In this document: positions 32,454-43,126 of the stretch, piece by piece
Layout of the letters: the number at the start of each line of letters is the position of its first letter
Position numbering within the stretch: the stretch's first letter is position 1
Assembly: GCA_001949185.1 (NCBI GenBank)
Contig: BDGG01000011.1
Location: forward strand, 84,145 to 131,248
Direction of reading: 5' to 3'
From: Ramazzottius varieornatus
Taxonomy: Eukaryota; Tardigrada; Eutardigrada; Parachela; Ramazzottiidae
Length of the DNA stretch: 47,104 nt
The notes under the pieces: generated by a model
Told to the model about the DNA's origin: nothing
Databases searched by the model: none
The model's input: the letters and a program-made list of their open reading frames with translations, nothing else
Program-made: the position numbers and the translations under genes

Positions 32454-32688
32454 CATCTGTATCCACGCTTGTCACGCTTACCAAAGTAATAAAGAGAGTT
32501 AACGCCGAGAGGTGTTACACTGCCGTTGACGCCATTTTGGGATTTTCCACATCACAAAATAGTACTTTCAGCAAGGTTGCTATGTGTATCACGAGTAGCT
32601 CACACATCTAAATTTATAGATGGAGCCAGTCGTCCTTTCACAAAGTGAGCGCGTCAAGTAGGACGAGGGCAAATAGGACGAGAGGGGC

Positions 32689-33749
32689 GTGAACCTTCGT
32701 TCAACTCGATGGGCACCGGATAACCGTCCAGCCGTTCCTGGTCCTGTCGATCCGGAGCAAAGCTTTGACAATAGGCGGTTGCCCATCAACGCGCCATATT
32801 TCACGACAGAAGATATCGCCTCTTTACTCCGACACGTGCAGCGACTCGAAGCTTCCAACCAAGCTCTACAACGGCAGGTACGCTCCCCCCCGACGTACTC
32901 GGTCTCCCGGGTCCCTTCGCCTATTCCGCCATACCGCAACCAAACCTCACCTACCCCAGATATCTACAGTGTCATGTCTAAAAAGCCACCTCCCTCAACT
33001 CACTTCAACTTCCCCCCAGTCACAGCCACTGTTGACAAGTTGCTCCGACAGAAATCAGCCTACGTTGTTTTTCAGGACCTGGTCACTGATAGTTATGTGC
33101 CCGATAACCTTAAACGTAAACAGCCCGGCGATCCAAGTACAGGGCATTTGACGATCGGTGACTTGCCCTCGTGGAAAGACGCTTTTTTGACTTTCTGACT
33201 TTATCGGAGCTATTACTACCCCGATATGGCTATGCCTTCCCTTGCCTATGCCGGCATTATTCGGGGTTGGCTTCACGCAAGCCCGACGTGCGTTTTTGGC
33301 TGGAATATGACCAACGTTTTCGTCAAAAGATGGCATTGCCGGATTCTGACATGAACGGGTGGTTTCATGAGGATCGCGATTTCGTTAAGGCGGTTAAAAA
33401 TAATCTCAAGCCAATTCTTACCGCTGTTACGATTACCAGTACCGCTGTTCGGGGTCCTTACTCTGAATGGGTGCGCACCGCTACTTGCCATATCTGCAAC
33501 GAAAAAGGCCATATCGCTACAACGTGCCCTAGCAAGGAAGGTGTGACTAGATCTAGATATTCTAATAACAAAATAGAGGGCTTTAATTCTAATTCTGATG
33601 CTGGTAATCGCTCTAAAGCTGTCGTTTTGGCTTGCAGCCGCCATAATGAACCTGGTGGCTGCGCCGAACCATGTTATCAGAACCATCCCCATAACTGCTC
33701 TCAATGCCTCAAACCTGGGCATGCCAAGCTCACCCATCGCTACGCCTAG
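32689..33749 (+). pseudogene. YR-1 gag-like region with zinc knuckles
   Basis: Two frames meet at about 33185 after LPSWKDAFLTF. The first is Pro/Arg-rich with a coiled segment (LLRHVQRLEASNQALQRQ). The second has YGYAFPCLCRHYSGL, a CCHC knuckle (CHICNEKGHIATTC) and a second Cys/His cluster (CAEPCYQNHPHNCSQC). The last cluster matches CSTPCPNNRSHKCSYC in YR-2. The role inferred is nucleic-acid binding and particle assembly. Confidence 0.7.
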
Positions 33750-36700
33750 TGAGCCATCTACACTGTTACCGTACGAGCCTGTTACCACTCAGCGTTTTAT
33801 TTCTCTTGAGATTCCCGTTAAAGCGTTCACACCGTTGATACCTGAAAGGTTCGCTAATGTCCTGAAAGACTATCCCGATTCTGAGTTCGCGAATTATTTC
33901 GTCAAAGGTCTCATCAACGGTTTCAGATTGGGTTATACCGGCCCAGCTGTCACTCAAATTACTCCGAATGCTCGAACTGCTCGGGAACATCCCGATGTCG
34001 TACGTGACTATGTGGCCAAAGAGGTCATTGCTAAACATACCATCGGTCCGTTCGATGTACCTCCTTTCCCCTACTACGTTTTTTCCTCCATGGATGTACG
34101 CCCGAAGAAACTGGGTGGTGTTCGTCTAACTATGGATCTATCAAGACCATTCAAAAGTCAGTTAACGATCATATCTCCAAAACAAGACTACACTCAATTT
34201 CTGTTCGGTTGACGATGCCATCGCTATTTGTCTCAAGCTTGGGAAGGGCTGCTTGATGGCCAAAACAGATCTCAAAGGCGCGTTTAGGCTCATACCTGTT
34301 GCGAGCGAGGACTGGCATCTATTGAGTTACATGTGTGACGGGAGATTTTATTTTGATACCGTCTTGCCGTTTGGATGCCGTTCTTCTCCTAGTCTATTCA
34401 ATAATCTATCGCAGATCCTTGAATGGAAAATCAAGACCTCTGGGGGGATTAATTAAAATTAATTAACCTTTTACTCTGTTCCGATGAGAAGCCAGGCTAA
34501 GCGCTGTATGAACAGAGTTCGAAAAATGCGGCAAGAGCGCTAGAGAAAAAGAAGGTATATAAAACAAAAACAACCAACTTTTTCGTTTTTAAAATCTCAA
34601 AATCTAAACTAGCAGAAGTACATCTACGTTGTTCTTGCACCACATGAAATTCGAGAAGTTTAGCCCGCTCAGATAGTTCTTAAAACTCAACAAGCTATTT
34701 ACATGCCTCGGCGATGTACGCAAACGAGCCGGAAGTGGACTCAAGAAGCTTGCAGGACAGTGGAGCGGTGGAGACAGGCAGCATCATCAGGATTTTGGCT
34801 TGACTCCTTGTTCTCAAGTTCCGGCTTGGTTCTTGGCTCTTCAGCAGACGATTACCGTTGGCAAAATTACCAGTCCAAATTCGAAAGACGTTCACCAGGA
34901 GGTTTTCACAGCGTCGATGCCAGAGTGGCTTTCATGCGACTTCTTGCAAATGCTGGCGGTATCGCTTGAAGTCTGGATCGTGCCTGTCTTTGTCTGCTCG
35001 GCTCAATCGGATGTTCTGCAGGAACTTCTTTTGAATGGATTCTAGCTGTCTTTGCAGGCTCTTGGTCGCAGGGAACCAGCATGACGAGGCATAGTCGTGG
35101 ACTGCTCTTACGAGGCTCTCGTAAAGAAGCTGCTTCACTGCTCCATATCGTTGGGGAAAGAACGCGTTGACAGCGTACAATCTTTGCCTGCACTTGGCCG
35201 TCACTTTGTCCACTTGGGCTGTCCATTCGAGCTTGCTTGAGAATGTTACGCCGAGGCAAACTGCTTCATTCACCAAAGGGATCTTCTTGCCACTAATCAC
35301 GTAGTATTCGCCTGGAAGCTTCACACTCTTGTCCCGCTTATTCGAGATCCGGGGGTGCTGCGACTTTTCCGGATTGATTTCGAGGCCGACTTCTTTACAC
35401 CATGCTTCTAACCGTTGGAGATCTTGCTGGAGGACAACGCAGTCTTCATGTTTCTTGATTGTTCGAGACAGAACAATGTCATCGGCGTACTGCATGACCG
35501 TGGAACTGATGCTTTTGGCTAGGCTGTTAACGGCAATGGTGAAGAGAAGTGGGCCAAGAATTGAACCCTGCGGCACACCAGATGGGACAGATTGTTCGAC
35601 GAGAAATGTCCCTCAACCACAACTCTTTGGCTCCTTCCTTTCAAGTAATCAGACAGCAAACCTTTCATCTTACCATTCACTCCATGACTTGACAGGCTAG
35701 TGACGATGGACGAGTGCGGAAGCTTGTCGAAGGCTTTCGAACAGTCCAAAAGAACCACGTCTTCTTCGTCTCTTTGTAAGACGGCTTGCGAGTATTGGTG
35801 AGCCATATGGAGCAACTGCATTTCCGTCGACCTCTGCTTTCTGAATCCGTACTGCGTATCTGAAAGTAGATTATTCTTATCAAGATAGTTTCTCAGATGA
35901 CTCGCCACAATCTTCTCGAACAGCTTGGATAGTGGTGGTAGAAGGGAGATGGGACGAAAGGAAGAGCTTCCCTTCTTTGGTATTGGTACCACTTCGGCCT
36001 GCTTCCACGCTGTGGGGAATTCTCTTTTGCTGACGATCAGGTTGAACAGTCTTGACAAGGGATATACTACGGATGTTCCCGCGATCTTGAGTACCTGGTT
36101 GGTTATCAGGAAGGAACCAGCAGCTTTAGCAGAGTCTAGGCGTTGGATTTGCTTCAAGATCACCGAGGTAGTGAAGTGAAGTGGCGGGCAGTGGGGTGTC
36201 TCTGGGGGCTCAACACGTATCGGCTCACCATGGCTAACGGTTGATGGCAGGCAGTGGCGTGGACAGGCAGAGTACACTTTGGAGAATTCTTGGCTGATCA
36301 ACTCGGCTTTGTCTTGCGGATCTACGATGTACTTCTCATCATGACCAGGTATCGGGATAGGCGGGATAGATGCAGCGGAGGTGTTCTTCTTGACCTGTTT
36401 CCAGACTGCTCGGGGATTTCAGCGGGATGCTTTTGCGATGCCATAAAGACGACGATGCTTGTCAGACTGGATGATCCTTCTCTTGCTAACTTCCAGCTCC
36501 TTCCAACTTGAATAATCTGCTTGATCCCTTGTTCTTCTCCATTTCTTAAAGGCACTTCCACATCTTCGCAAGCTATCAATAGCTCTTTCGGAGAGGGAAG
36601 GACGATGAAGACGCTCGGCTCCGACAGACTTCAACTGAAAAGCACTCTTCGCAGCAGCGATGAATTTATCCTGAAAAACAGTAACGGCAACATCGACATT

Positions 36701-37483
36701 GCACATCAAATCAAACACCTGGCCCAATCAATCGATGATAGTGCAGTCTTGAAAACATTGATATTCTCCCCGTCAATTTTCCACACCAGCATTGGCTTCG
36801 TCTTGAAGTTCGGAGTCATAAGCATCAGCTTGGTTTCGATGGCTTGATAGTCACATGTAGCTGAAGGTGGGTTAACGATCCTGGTGTTGCGAACGAAGCC
36901 CAGTTGGGTAACGAAGAGCTGGTCGAGTGATGATTCGCTTCGTCCCCGCTTTCGAGTGGTGCCTTTCACTTTCTGCCACAGTTTAAACTCGTTCTTCAAC
37001 TGGATCAAATCCCTGTCCCTTTCCGACTTTCCACTTGATGGAAGATGTTCTTCATTATATTGATGATTTCTGGTGGGCTGCACCCGGCAACTCGCCAGCA
37101 AGTCAACATACGCTGGTGTTCATGCAAGCTCTGTGCGCCGAGCTCGGTGCACCACTGGCAGAAGAGAAAACTGAAGGCCCAACCACGAAATTGGCATTTC
37201 TTGGTAATCAGCTTGATACGGAGTCCCAAACCATCAGCATACCTGAAACTAAAGTTGAGGAAATTCAAGATTTGTTCACAGTGTATCGAGCCAGGGTCAA
37301 AGCCATCTTGAGCCTTTGCGGACAGCTCGGCTTCGCCACTAAATGTATCCCTGCTGGGAGGATTTTCCTACGACGAATGCTGACTCTTGCACATAAAGTT
37401 AAGCAGTTAGATCAACCTAAGCTCAAACTGACCGAAGGTTTTAGAGCAGATTTGCAGTGGTGCATAGATTTCCTGCCGACTTG
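33740..37483 (+). pseudogene. YR-1 reverse transcriptase, interrupted by a LINE
   Basis: The 5' part (33740-34212) has YPDSEFANYFVKGLINGF, LGYTGPAV, GPFDVPPFPYYVF and RLTMDLSRPF. A frame shift leads to 34253-34447 (AKTDLKGAFRLIPV, VLPFGCRSSPSLFNNL). The LINE follows, and then the catalytic block resumes at 37032 with LHYIDDFWWAAP, where YIDD replaces YMDD. The thumb and connection region follows (LAFLGNQLDTESQTISIP, CIPAGRIFLRRML, LQWCIDFLPT). It aligns along its length with the intact YR-2 protein. It cannot be translated as one protein. Confidence 0.8.
34447..37030 (-). mobile_element. 5'-truncated jockey/CR1-like LINE inserted in YR-1
   Basis: On the minus strand the order is the end of an apurinic-type endonuclease (SESSLDQLFVTQLG, 36900s), a linker (WRRTRDQADYSSWKELE), then reverse transcriptase: SFRPISLLPPLSKLFEKIVA, LSDTQYGFRKQRSTEMQLL, VVLLDCSKAFDKLPHS, then VPQGSILGPLLF and QYADDIVLS, GVTFSSKLEW and YASSCWFPATKSLQ. 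The last parts need a frame shift near 35570. The 5' endonuclease is missing, as is usual after incomplete target-primed insertion. The 3' tail is a short AATTAATT tract at 34447-34465. No clear target-site duplication was found. Confidence 0.85.
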
Positions 37484-37499
37484 AAACGGTACATGCAAG

Positions 37500-37935
37500 A
37501 TTCTGCAGAGTAAATGGGTCGCATCGCCCACTATGCACCTTTTTACCGACGCATCTGGGAGCATTGGTTGTGGTGGCGTTTTCGGTACCGAATGGTTTCA
37601 GCTACAATGGCCAAGCTGGCTACTTGAAGCTAAACCATCCACTGCTTTACTGAAACTGCTGCCAGTTTTGATTTCTTGTTGTGTTTGGGGGTCAAACTGC
37701 AGACCAAGCGAATCTTATTTCACTCGGATAATATGTCGGTGGTCCAAATCTGGGCAAAATGCACATCACCAAACGTCGGAGTTATGACTGCGATACGGCG
37801 GATCTATTTCGAAGCAGCAAATAACAATTTCACGCTGAGGATAACGCGTATTAGTGGCGTCGATAATATATTGGCTGATGCCTTATCTAGATTCGACAAC
37901 GCGCGATTCTTCGAAAATCATCCCAAGGCAAGCCG
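37500..37935 (+). pseudogene. YR-1 RNase H domain
   Basis: HLFTDASGSIGCGGVFG carries the first catalytic Asp, LFHSDNMSVVQIW the middle Asp, and ILADALSRFD the C-terminal Asp. A frame shift lies between 37660 and 37680. RNase H removes the RNA strand after reverse transcription. Confidence 0.75.
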
Positions 37936-38104
37936 CGAGCCGATACTGGTAGACCGCGTTCTAGATTTTTTACGGGATATCATGCTATCAATAGAACCAG
38001 GAAACTGTTCGAGCTCGATGCAAGATCGCGGGAAATTGTCGGTAAACGACTGGCTCCCGCTTCCAGAAGAGGCTACCGAAATGGATCTGAGCGCTTTCGC
38101 TCTT

Positions 38105-38954
38105 TCTGTCTGAGTCACTGTCTGCCTCATTTATCTACAGACCGTCAAACGATCAGCCGGTTCGTTTCATGGTTAGATGGCGAAGGACTAAGCAGGAAAA
38201 CAGCAAGAGTTTACGTAGCCGGCGTGCGTTCTGAACAACTACAGAACGGTTTCGACGATCCCTGTAAGAATGATCAATACCTTACGATGACGTTAAAAGG
38301 CCTGACCAACCAGACCCGTCCACATACCTACACGAGGAAACCTCTAACGATAGTTCACCTACGGCAACTCAAACTGGACTTATTCGGATCCCGAATAGCC
38401 CGCCACGACCAGCTAATGCTCTGGTCGGCCTTTACTACGGCCTTCTATGGCATGCTTCGTGTGTCCGAGTATACCAGCTCGAAGGAAACAAGTTTCGACA
38501 AATCGAATCTGGTTCTGAACGATCTTCAAATATCCCGCGATTTCGTCCAAATATGTTTACGGCGGGATAAAACCCATCACCAGACCGCACCTCCGGCAAT
38601 TTATCTAACAAAAACCCGAACGGATACCTGTCCCGTACAAGCTCTCCCGAACGGATACAAGCTCTCCACGCTTATATGTTGGTCAAATCTTCAGCCAAAC
38701 ATACTCCATTATTCTTCACACAAGATGGATGCTACCTAACTCGGCAACGAGACAATCGTGAGCTACAATCTTTTCTGGGGAATGGTTACACCTCTCATAG
38801 TTTCCGGATAGGATCGGCTTCAACGGCTTCTAAGGTCGGATGCTCCATGAAGCAGATTAGGGCTATAGGCAGATGGAGCAGCGACGTTTCTAACCGATAC
38901 GTCCGACCAGACATGGTCTCCTTAACCCGGACTATGCAGCGAATCTCAGGTTAG
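38105..38954 (+). pseudogene. YR-1 tyrosine recombinase
   Basis: An N-terminal SAM-like region (RQTISRFVSWLDGEGLSRKT) precedes the catalytic domain. Visible catalytic positions are Arg in FYGMLRVSEY, His-x-x-Arg in SHSFRIGSAST, Trp in AIGRWSSD, and the nucleophile Tyr in SNRYVRPD. The stop is at 38952-38954. A local duplication near 38637-38670 (ACAAGCTCTCC twice, about 20 bp apart) causes the frame shift between CPVQAL and the second half. This enzyme class inserts a circular DNA intermediate into the genome. Confidence 0.85.
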
Positions 38955-38961
38955 TTCTAAT

Positions 38962-39005
38962 CAGCCTTCGCTTGGGGTTTGTGTTTGGGGACTGTGCGAA
39001 GGCTG
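38962..39005 (+). other. 3' hairpin of YR-1 with two TTGGGG in the loop
   Basis: A perfect 10-bp stem, CAGCCTTCGC with GCGAAGGCTG, encloses a 24-base loop holding TTGGGG twice. It starts 7 bases after the recombinase stop. The structural counterpart in YR-2 is at 42469-42513. Confidence 0.75.
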
Positions 39006-39009
39006 GGCA

Positions 39010-39505
39010 AATGGTCTACACAATTGTGCATGTCCGCTCACCTTGACAGTTTACCCTCATTGACCCCAAGTACCTCCGTGTTCGTTTCGTAATCAAGGAA
39101 AATCCAGGCGTCAACAGTAAGATGCCCAAGAGTTCCTTTGTCTGGCGCTTAGAACAGGCAACTGACGTCAGATTACGAGGAGCGAGACCTTACTTTACCC
39201 GTTTGCCGAACTGGCGACAACGTTTTCCACTGACGTTTTCTCACAAAACCAGAATAATTTCAAACTATCTTCGAACACTTGACTTCATTCCTATCCAGTC
39301 AAAAATGAGAATCAGTGGAAGATCATGCGGAAAAATTCCGGAGGGAAATCCATTCGGAAATTTCGCCGGATATTAGGAAACACGCTTGATTACTAGAGGA
39401 CAATTTACGCCAGAAGCGTACAATTGTAGTTTACGTCAACCACAAGACCGTTTGTGTTTACCAATATCCCTAGTGACCACAACGTGAACACTTCCGTGTT
39501 ACGGT
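39010..39505. other. Spacer between YR-1 and YR-2
   Basis: A short frame at 39122-39376 is unassigned. The stretch may contain terminal repeats of either element, but I could not match them. Confidence 0.35.
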
Positions 39506-39507
39506 AA

Positions 39508-39536
39508 AGTTCTTCCACATCGCCCGTGGAAGAACT
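39508..39536 (+). other. 5' hairpin of YR-2
   Basis: An 11-bp perfect stem (AGTTCTTCCAC with GTGGAAGAACT) encloses a 7-base loop ATCGCCC. It lies about 60 bases upstream of the first gag ATG at 39595. It could act in RNA packaging, translation or termination of an upstream transcript; none of these is shown. Confidence 0.6.
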
Positions 39537-39594
39537 GTAGCCCTTTTGTTCGAACTCTTCGAACTCTTCCCATTTGTTGGAAATTCCTGTTATC

Positions 39595-40690
39595 ATGACC
39601 ACCCAGTTCTCTCCCGTCCGTGATATGCCAGACGACGACAACCTTTCTGACGCCTCTCCCGATTGTCATCATGGTTCACCTTTACCAGCGCCCGGTTTTC
39701 TTCGTTCAGGACAACCATTTGCGTCTCGCAGCCCGATACCGGTACCCATTAAGCGTCGTCGCAACCCGCTGTCTACTGGTTCTCGGCCTGCTCGCGGCGG
39801 TCGCGCTATCCGCAGATCCCGTACCATTTCACCCGAAATCCTACCTCCTTTCCCCGGCCATGGCGAGAACTTTTCGTCTCACCTTTCCGTTTCCCACTCG
39901 CGAAGGCCTTCCCCGCAGCCTTCGATTGCCCCCTTCCATCACCGTGGAACCGACCATTTCTCTCACCCTTTTGCCACTTGTTCACGCCCCGCTACAGCTC
40001 TCTACGTTAACCGTGCCTTCGACCCGGAAAAGATTGCACTCGCTGTCGAGAATAACCTGCTCCGAGAGCAGTACGACCAACTGACCTCCCGGCGTTCTAA
40101 GCATCGGATCGACCAGGACCACGGTGATGACGACTATGAGTCCCCAAGTCGGAAGAAGCCTCGCGTCAGTGAACCTCCAAAGAATTTTTGCTTTCCTAAG
40201 TCAGCGAGCCCTTACTCCGTATTTTGGCCGACCGTTCCGCCTTCGATCCTTTCCACCTCCTGCTTCTAGCATCCCGAAACCTCAGCGCGGCGTTCGATTA
40301 CAAGACCACTTCTTCCAAGAAATCGTCGTCTCTGACGTCCTCCAGTTCGGATATTTCGTCTTTCTTGCAATGGCTGGAAACATTCCAGCTGTTTTGCATG
40401 TACCGTGGTTGGTTCTTCGCGGACCTTTTTTTGCCGCTGACAGCCTATGGCCATACCATCCGTTCCCTTCAAGCAAAGGCGGCCAGTCGTGCCGGTCGTC
40501 CTTCCCCAGAGAAGTCCTTTCGAGCCGCCCGCGATGTTATCTGCAGGGATAACAACGCAGGACGTTGCTCGACCCCCTGCCCCAACAACCGCTCCCATAA
40601 GTGCTCCTACTGCTGGCACATCCATCCTTTCTCCGAATGCAGCCAATATCAGGATGACATGAAAGCCAAAAACGCCGCTTCTGCCTGACC
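39595..40690 (+). pseudogene. YR-2 gag-like protein, one frame shift
   Basis: The first frame (39595-40269) is Ser/Pro/Arg-rich, then has a short helical part (ALAVENNLLREQYDQL) and a basic patch (SRKKPRV). The second frame (about 40224-40688) has SSFLQWLETFQLFCMYR and a Cys/His cluster (CSTPCPNNRSHKCSYC, HIHPFSEC), homologous to that of YR-1. The frame changes near 40215-40240. The stop at 40686-40688 overlaps the pol frame. Confidence 0.65.
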
Positions 40691-42351
40691 GTTTCGAGCG
40701 CCATCTCCATGATCATCCGGACCCCTCTTTTGTTCACCAGTTTATCCACGGGTCGCGCACCGGATTCGAGATCGGGTATAACGGTCCTGAGTTAACCCGT
40801 AGCACTTCGAACGCTACCACTACCAAGGAAAACCCTCTAATGGCTGAACGGTTTGTAGCCAAAGAAGTACGACTTGAACATTCGGCCGGACCGTTCAACG
40901 ACCCGCCTTTCCCTAATTTTGTTTGTTTCTCCCTTGGACTACGGCCTAAGAAAAATGGCGGCGGTCGCTTGATCATGGATTTGTCTCGCCCGTTCGACTA
41001 TTCAGTCAACGATTTTATCAACAAAGACTTCTATACCCTGCGCTACTGCACAGTCGACGACGCTATTGCTCTTATCACTAAAGCCGGACGGTCTTGTCTA
41101 TTGTCGAAAACCGATTTGGTTGGTGCTTTCTGTTTGATACCTGTCCACCCGTCAGATTGGCATTATCTGTGCTTCTTTCTCAACGGTAAGTACTACTTCG
41201 GTCAATTTCTACCTTTGGGCGTTCGCTCCTCCCCCGCCCTCTTCAACCAGTTATCCCTAATCCTAATATGGGTCATCAAAAAAGCTGGTTATACTTCTGC
41301 GCTCCATTATATGGACGACTTTCTTTTCGTTGGCGCCCCTGAAACCTCACAATGTAATGATATCCTAACTTTCATGAAAGCCGTTTGCGCCGACCTGGGG
41401 GTGCCACTAGCCCCAGAAAAAACTGTCAGCCCTACAACGACCCTCGACTTTCTGGGTATAACACTGGACACCGTCAACTTCACCCTTTCGATTCCCGACG
41501 GAAAAATTCAGGAGCTGACAGAATGCCTTTCTACCTTTAAAGATCGTCACAAAGCAACCAAGCGTGAGATCCTTAGCCTCGCCGGCAAGTTAAGCTGGTG
41601 TACAACATGTATATCAGCCGGCCGTATCTTTTTACGTCGGATTCTGGACCTTGCAATGAAGGCACGGCGTTTAGGTCATCAGTTGAAACTGAGCCCGGGT
41701 TTCTTCGACGACTTACAATGGTGGACCGATTTTTTACCCCTATGGAACGGCAAAGCCTCGTTTCTGCAGCCTTATTGGACAGAACCGCACAGTTTAGATT
41801 TGTACACGGACGCTGCGGGTTCTGTTGGACGTTGTGGTTTCTTAGCAGGAAAATGGTTTCAGATACTATGGCCACCATGGGTGATAGCTTTGAACCCACC
41901 CATCGCGTGATTTGAAATGATCCCTGTTCTGATCGCCTGTTTTTTATGGGGAAAAGACTAGTCCGGAAAGCGGATTACTTTTCATTCCGATAATCAGTCA
42001 GTAGTTTCTTCCTGGAGGAAATAATCCTCTGCACACAAGGGCGTGATGGATTGCATACGACGCATCCACTTCCAAGCCGCCCTGCACGACTTTCACGTTC
42101 GTATATTTCACGTCCCCGGAGCTCAGAATACCATTGCGGATGCGATTTCCCGAAACGACCTACCACGGTTTCACACTCTTGCGCCCACTGCAGCCACTGC
42201 GCCTGAGACAGTTTCCTTTCAGTTAGATCTGCTTCGACCAAGTCTGGAAGACTCCAGCCCAAGCTTGGTCGATACGTGTACCGAAGAAATGAAAGACTTC
42301 TACGATCAAACAGATGTTTCCCTGTGGGCCGTGGATGCTGACTTAGTCTGA
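40681..42351 (+). pseudogene. YR-2 reverse transcriptase-RNase H, reverse transcriptase intact
   Basis: From LPDRFERHLHDHPDPSF onward the frame stays open for about 410 codons: GFEIGYNGPEL, GPFNDPPFPNFVCFS, RLIMDLSRPFDYSVND, LSKTDLVGAFCLIPV, FLPLGVRSSPALFNQL, LHYMDDFLFVGAP with the catalytic YMDD, LDFLGITLDTVNF, CISAGRIFLRRIL. RNase H begins at LDLYTDAAGSVGRCGF. The same frame then carries three stops (TGA 41908, TAG at about 41959, TAA at about 42022) without any shift, while ITFHSDNQSVVSSW and NTIADAISRND remain readable. Only point mutations have broken it. Confidence 0.85.
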
Positions 42352-42438
42352 CAACTTTCGCATGCGCGCGGTTTATGTTAGCCTTTATTTTTCTGCTTTA
42401 GTTCATGCATCTTGTCTGCTACAAACATATTTTGTCGG

Positions 42439-42513
42439 TCGAGCGATTGTTTTGGCGCGGGCGTTTGGGGTCCATCGCTCGATGTTGGGTGCTTGGGGTC
42501 AGCGCGATGGACC
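42439..42513 (+). other. Overlapping 3' hairpins of YR-2 with G-rich loops
   Basis: Hairpin A pairs TCGAGCGAT (42439-42447) with ATCGCTCGA (42474-42482). Hairpin B pairs GGTCCATCGC (42469-42478) with GCGATGGACC (42504-42513). They share bases, so only one can form at a time. Both loops contain TTTGG or TTGGG(G) runs, like the YR-1 hairpin, although the stems have different sequence. Confidence 0.7.
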
Positions 42514-42519
42514 TAAGGA

Positions 42520-42870
42520 CTGGCTACCAACCGAGTGAAAGCTGGATTGGCTACCTCATGACAGTCCCCGCGTTGCGCTACCTCAACGTATCCCAGCTCG
42601 TTACGTGATCGTTATTCCGAGGTCTAGGTCAGGCGTAAACCTACATTAATGCGCCTCGGACGGCATCGAAAAAAACACTCTTTCCGACTTCTGTCTCCGC
42701 TGTAGCCTAGAATCGGCGCAGTCCTCAGGAAAGCGCGTTAGGTTTCGGAAGGAAGGTTATATGTAAGGTAAGCCTATGATTCCACGACCATTAAGTTCCG
42801 GTATTGTTTTTGGCACGCTAGCATTTGAAAACTAGCGGTTCGGGTTCCGGACGCTGTTTCTAGCCAGTCA
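42520..42870. other. No gene recognised
   Basis: It lies between YR-2 and the family D element. GCGGTTCGGGTTCCGG (about 42837) looks like a tRNA B box, but no A box at proper distance was found. Confidence 0.35.
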
Positions 42871-42873
42871 ATA

Positions 42874-43125
42874 CAGTGATAACCCTCACTTCTTTAGTAC
42901 GTCACAAAGCGGGTCTCGACACGCTGGAGCGTGCCAGCAAGTAGTTTGCGAATGGCAAACTTATGCGTCATCACAGTCATGTGACAACTGGCCGTGCTGA
43001 CGAGCGGGATCTGTGGCTTTTTTCTACGTTTGTTTGAGTAGCTAGAAACAAATTCGAACCTCTTCGCACATTCTGTAATACGCGGTACTGCCTGTGACAT
43101 ACTAAAGAAGTGAGGATTATAACTG
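42874..43125. mobile_element. TA-flanked MITE, family D copy 2, at the rGC3 start codon
   Basis: Inverted ends of about 33 bp: the left starts CAGTGATAACCCTCACTTC and the right is the reverse, ending GGATTATAACTG. TA occurs at 42872-42873 and 43126-43127. The A of the right TA is the A of the rGC3 start codon ATG (43127-43129). Confidence 0.8.
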
Positions 43126-43126
43126 T

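Larger units (their letters stand above)
32600..39010 (+). mobile_element. Tyrosine-recombinase retroelement YR-1 (DIRS/Ngaro group), decayed
   Basis: Order: gag-like region with zinc knuckles, reverse transcriptase, RNase H, tyrosine recombinase, then a hairpin. This is the DIRS/Ngaro arrangement, which integrates by a recombinase instead of an integrase. Coding parts shift frame many times and the reverse transcriptase is split by a LINE (34447-37030). The left boundary is approximate, because I could not find the split direct or inverted terminal repeats expected of the group. The right end is placed just after the hairpin at 38962-39005. Confidence 0.8.
39500..42520 (+). mobile_element. 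Second retroelement YR-2, recombinase missing
   Basis: Order: 5' hairpin, gag-like frame, reverse transcriptase, RNase H, 3' hairpins. It is clearly related to YR-1 at protein level but not at DNA level. The tyrosine recombinase that should follow RNase H is absent: the frame ends DQTDVSLWAVDADLV at 42351 and hairpins start 88 bases later. It is therefore a deletion derivative, or a variant that uses a recombinase from another copy. Confidence 0.78.

Noticed and set aside
31908-32456. Frames of 144 and 159 codons on opposite strands inside the 635-bp element
   Set aside because: They overlap on opposite strands and show no DDE, zinc-finger or other transposase motif; probably chance frames.
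42800-42860. A B-box-like GCGGTTCGGGTTCCGG
   Set aside because: No matching A box upstream and no acceptor stem could be formed.
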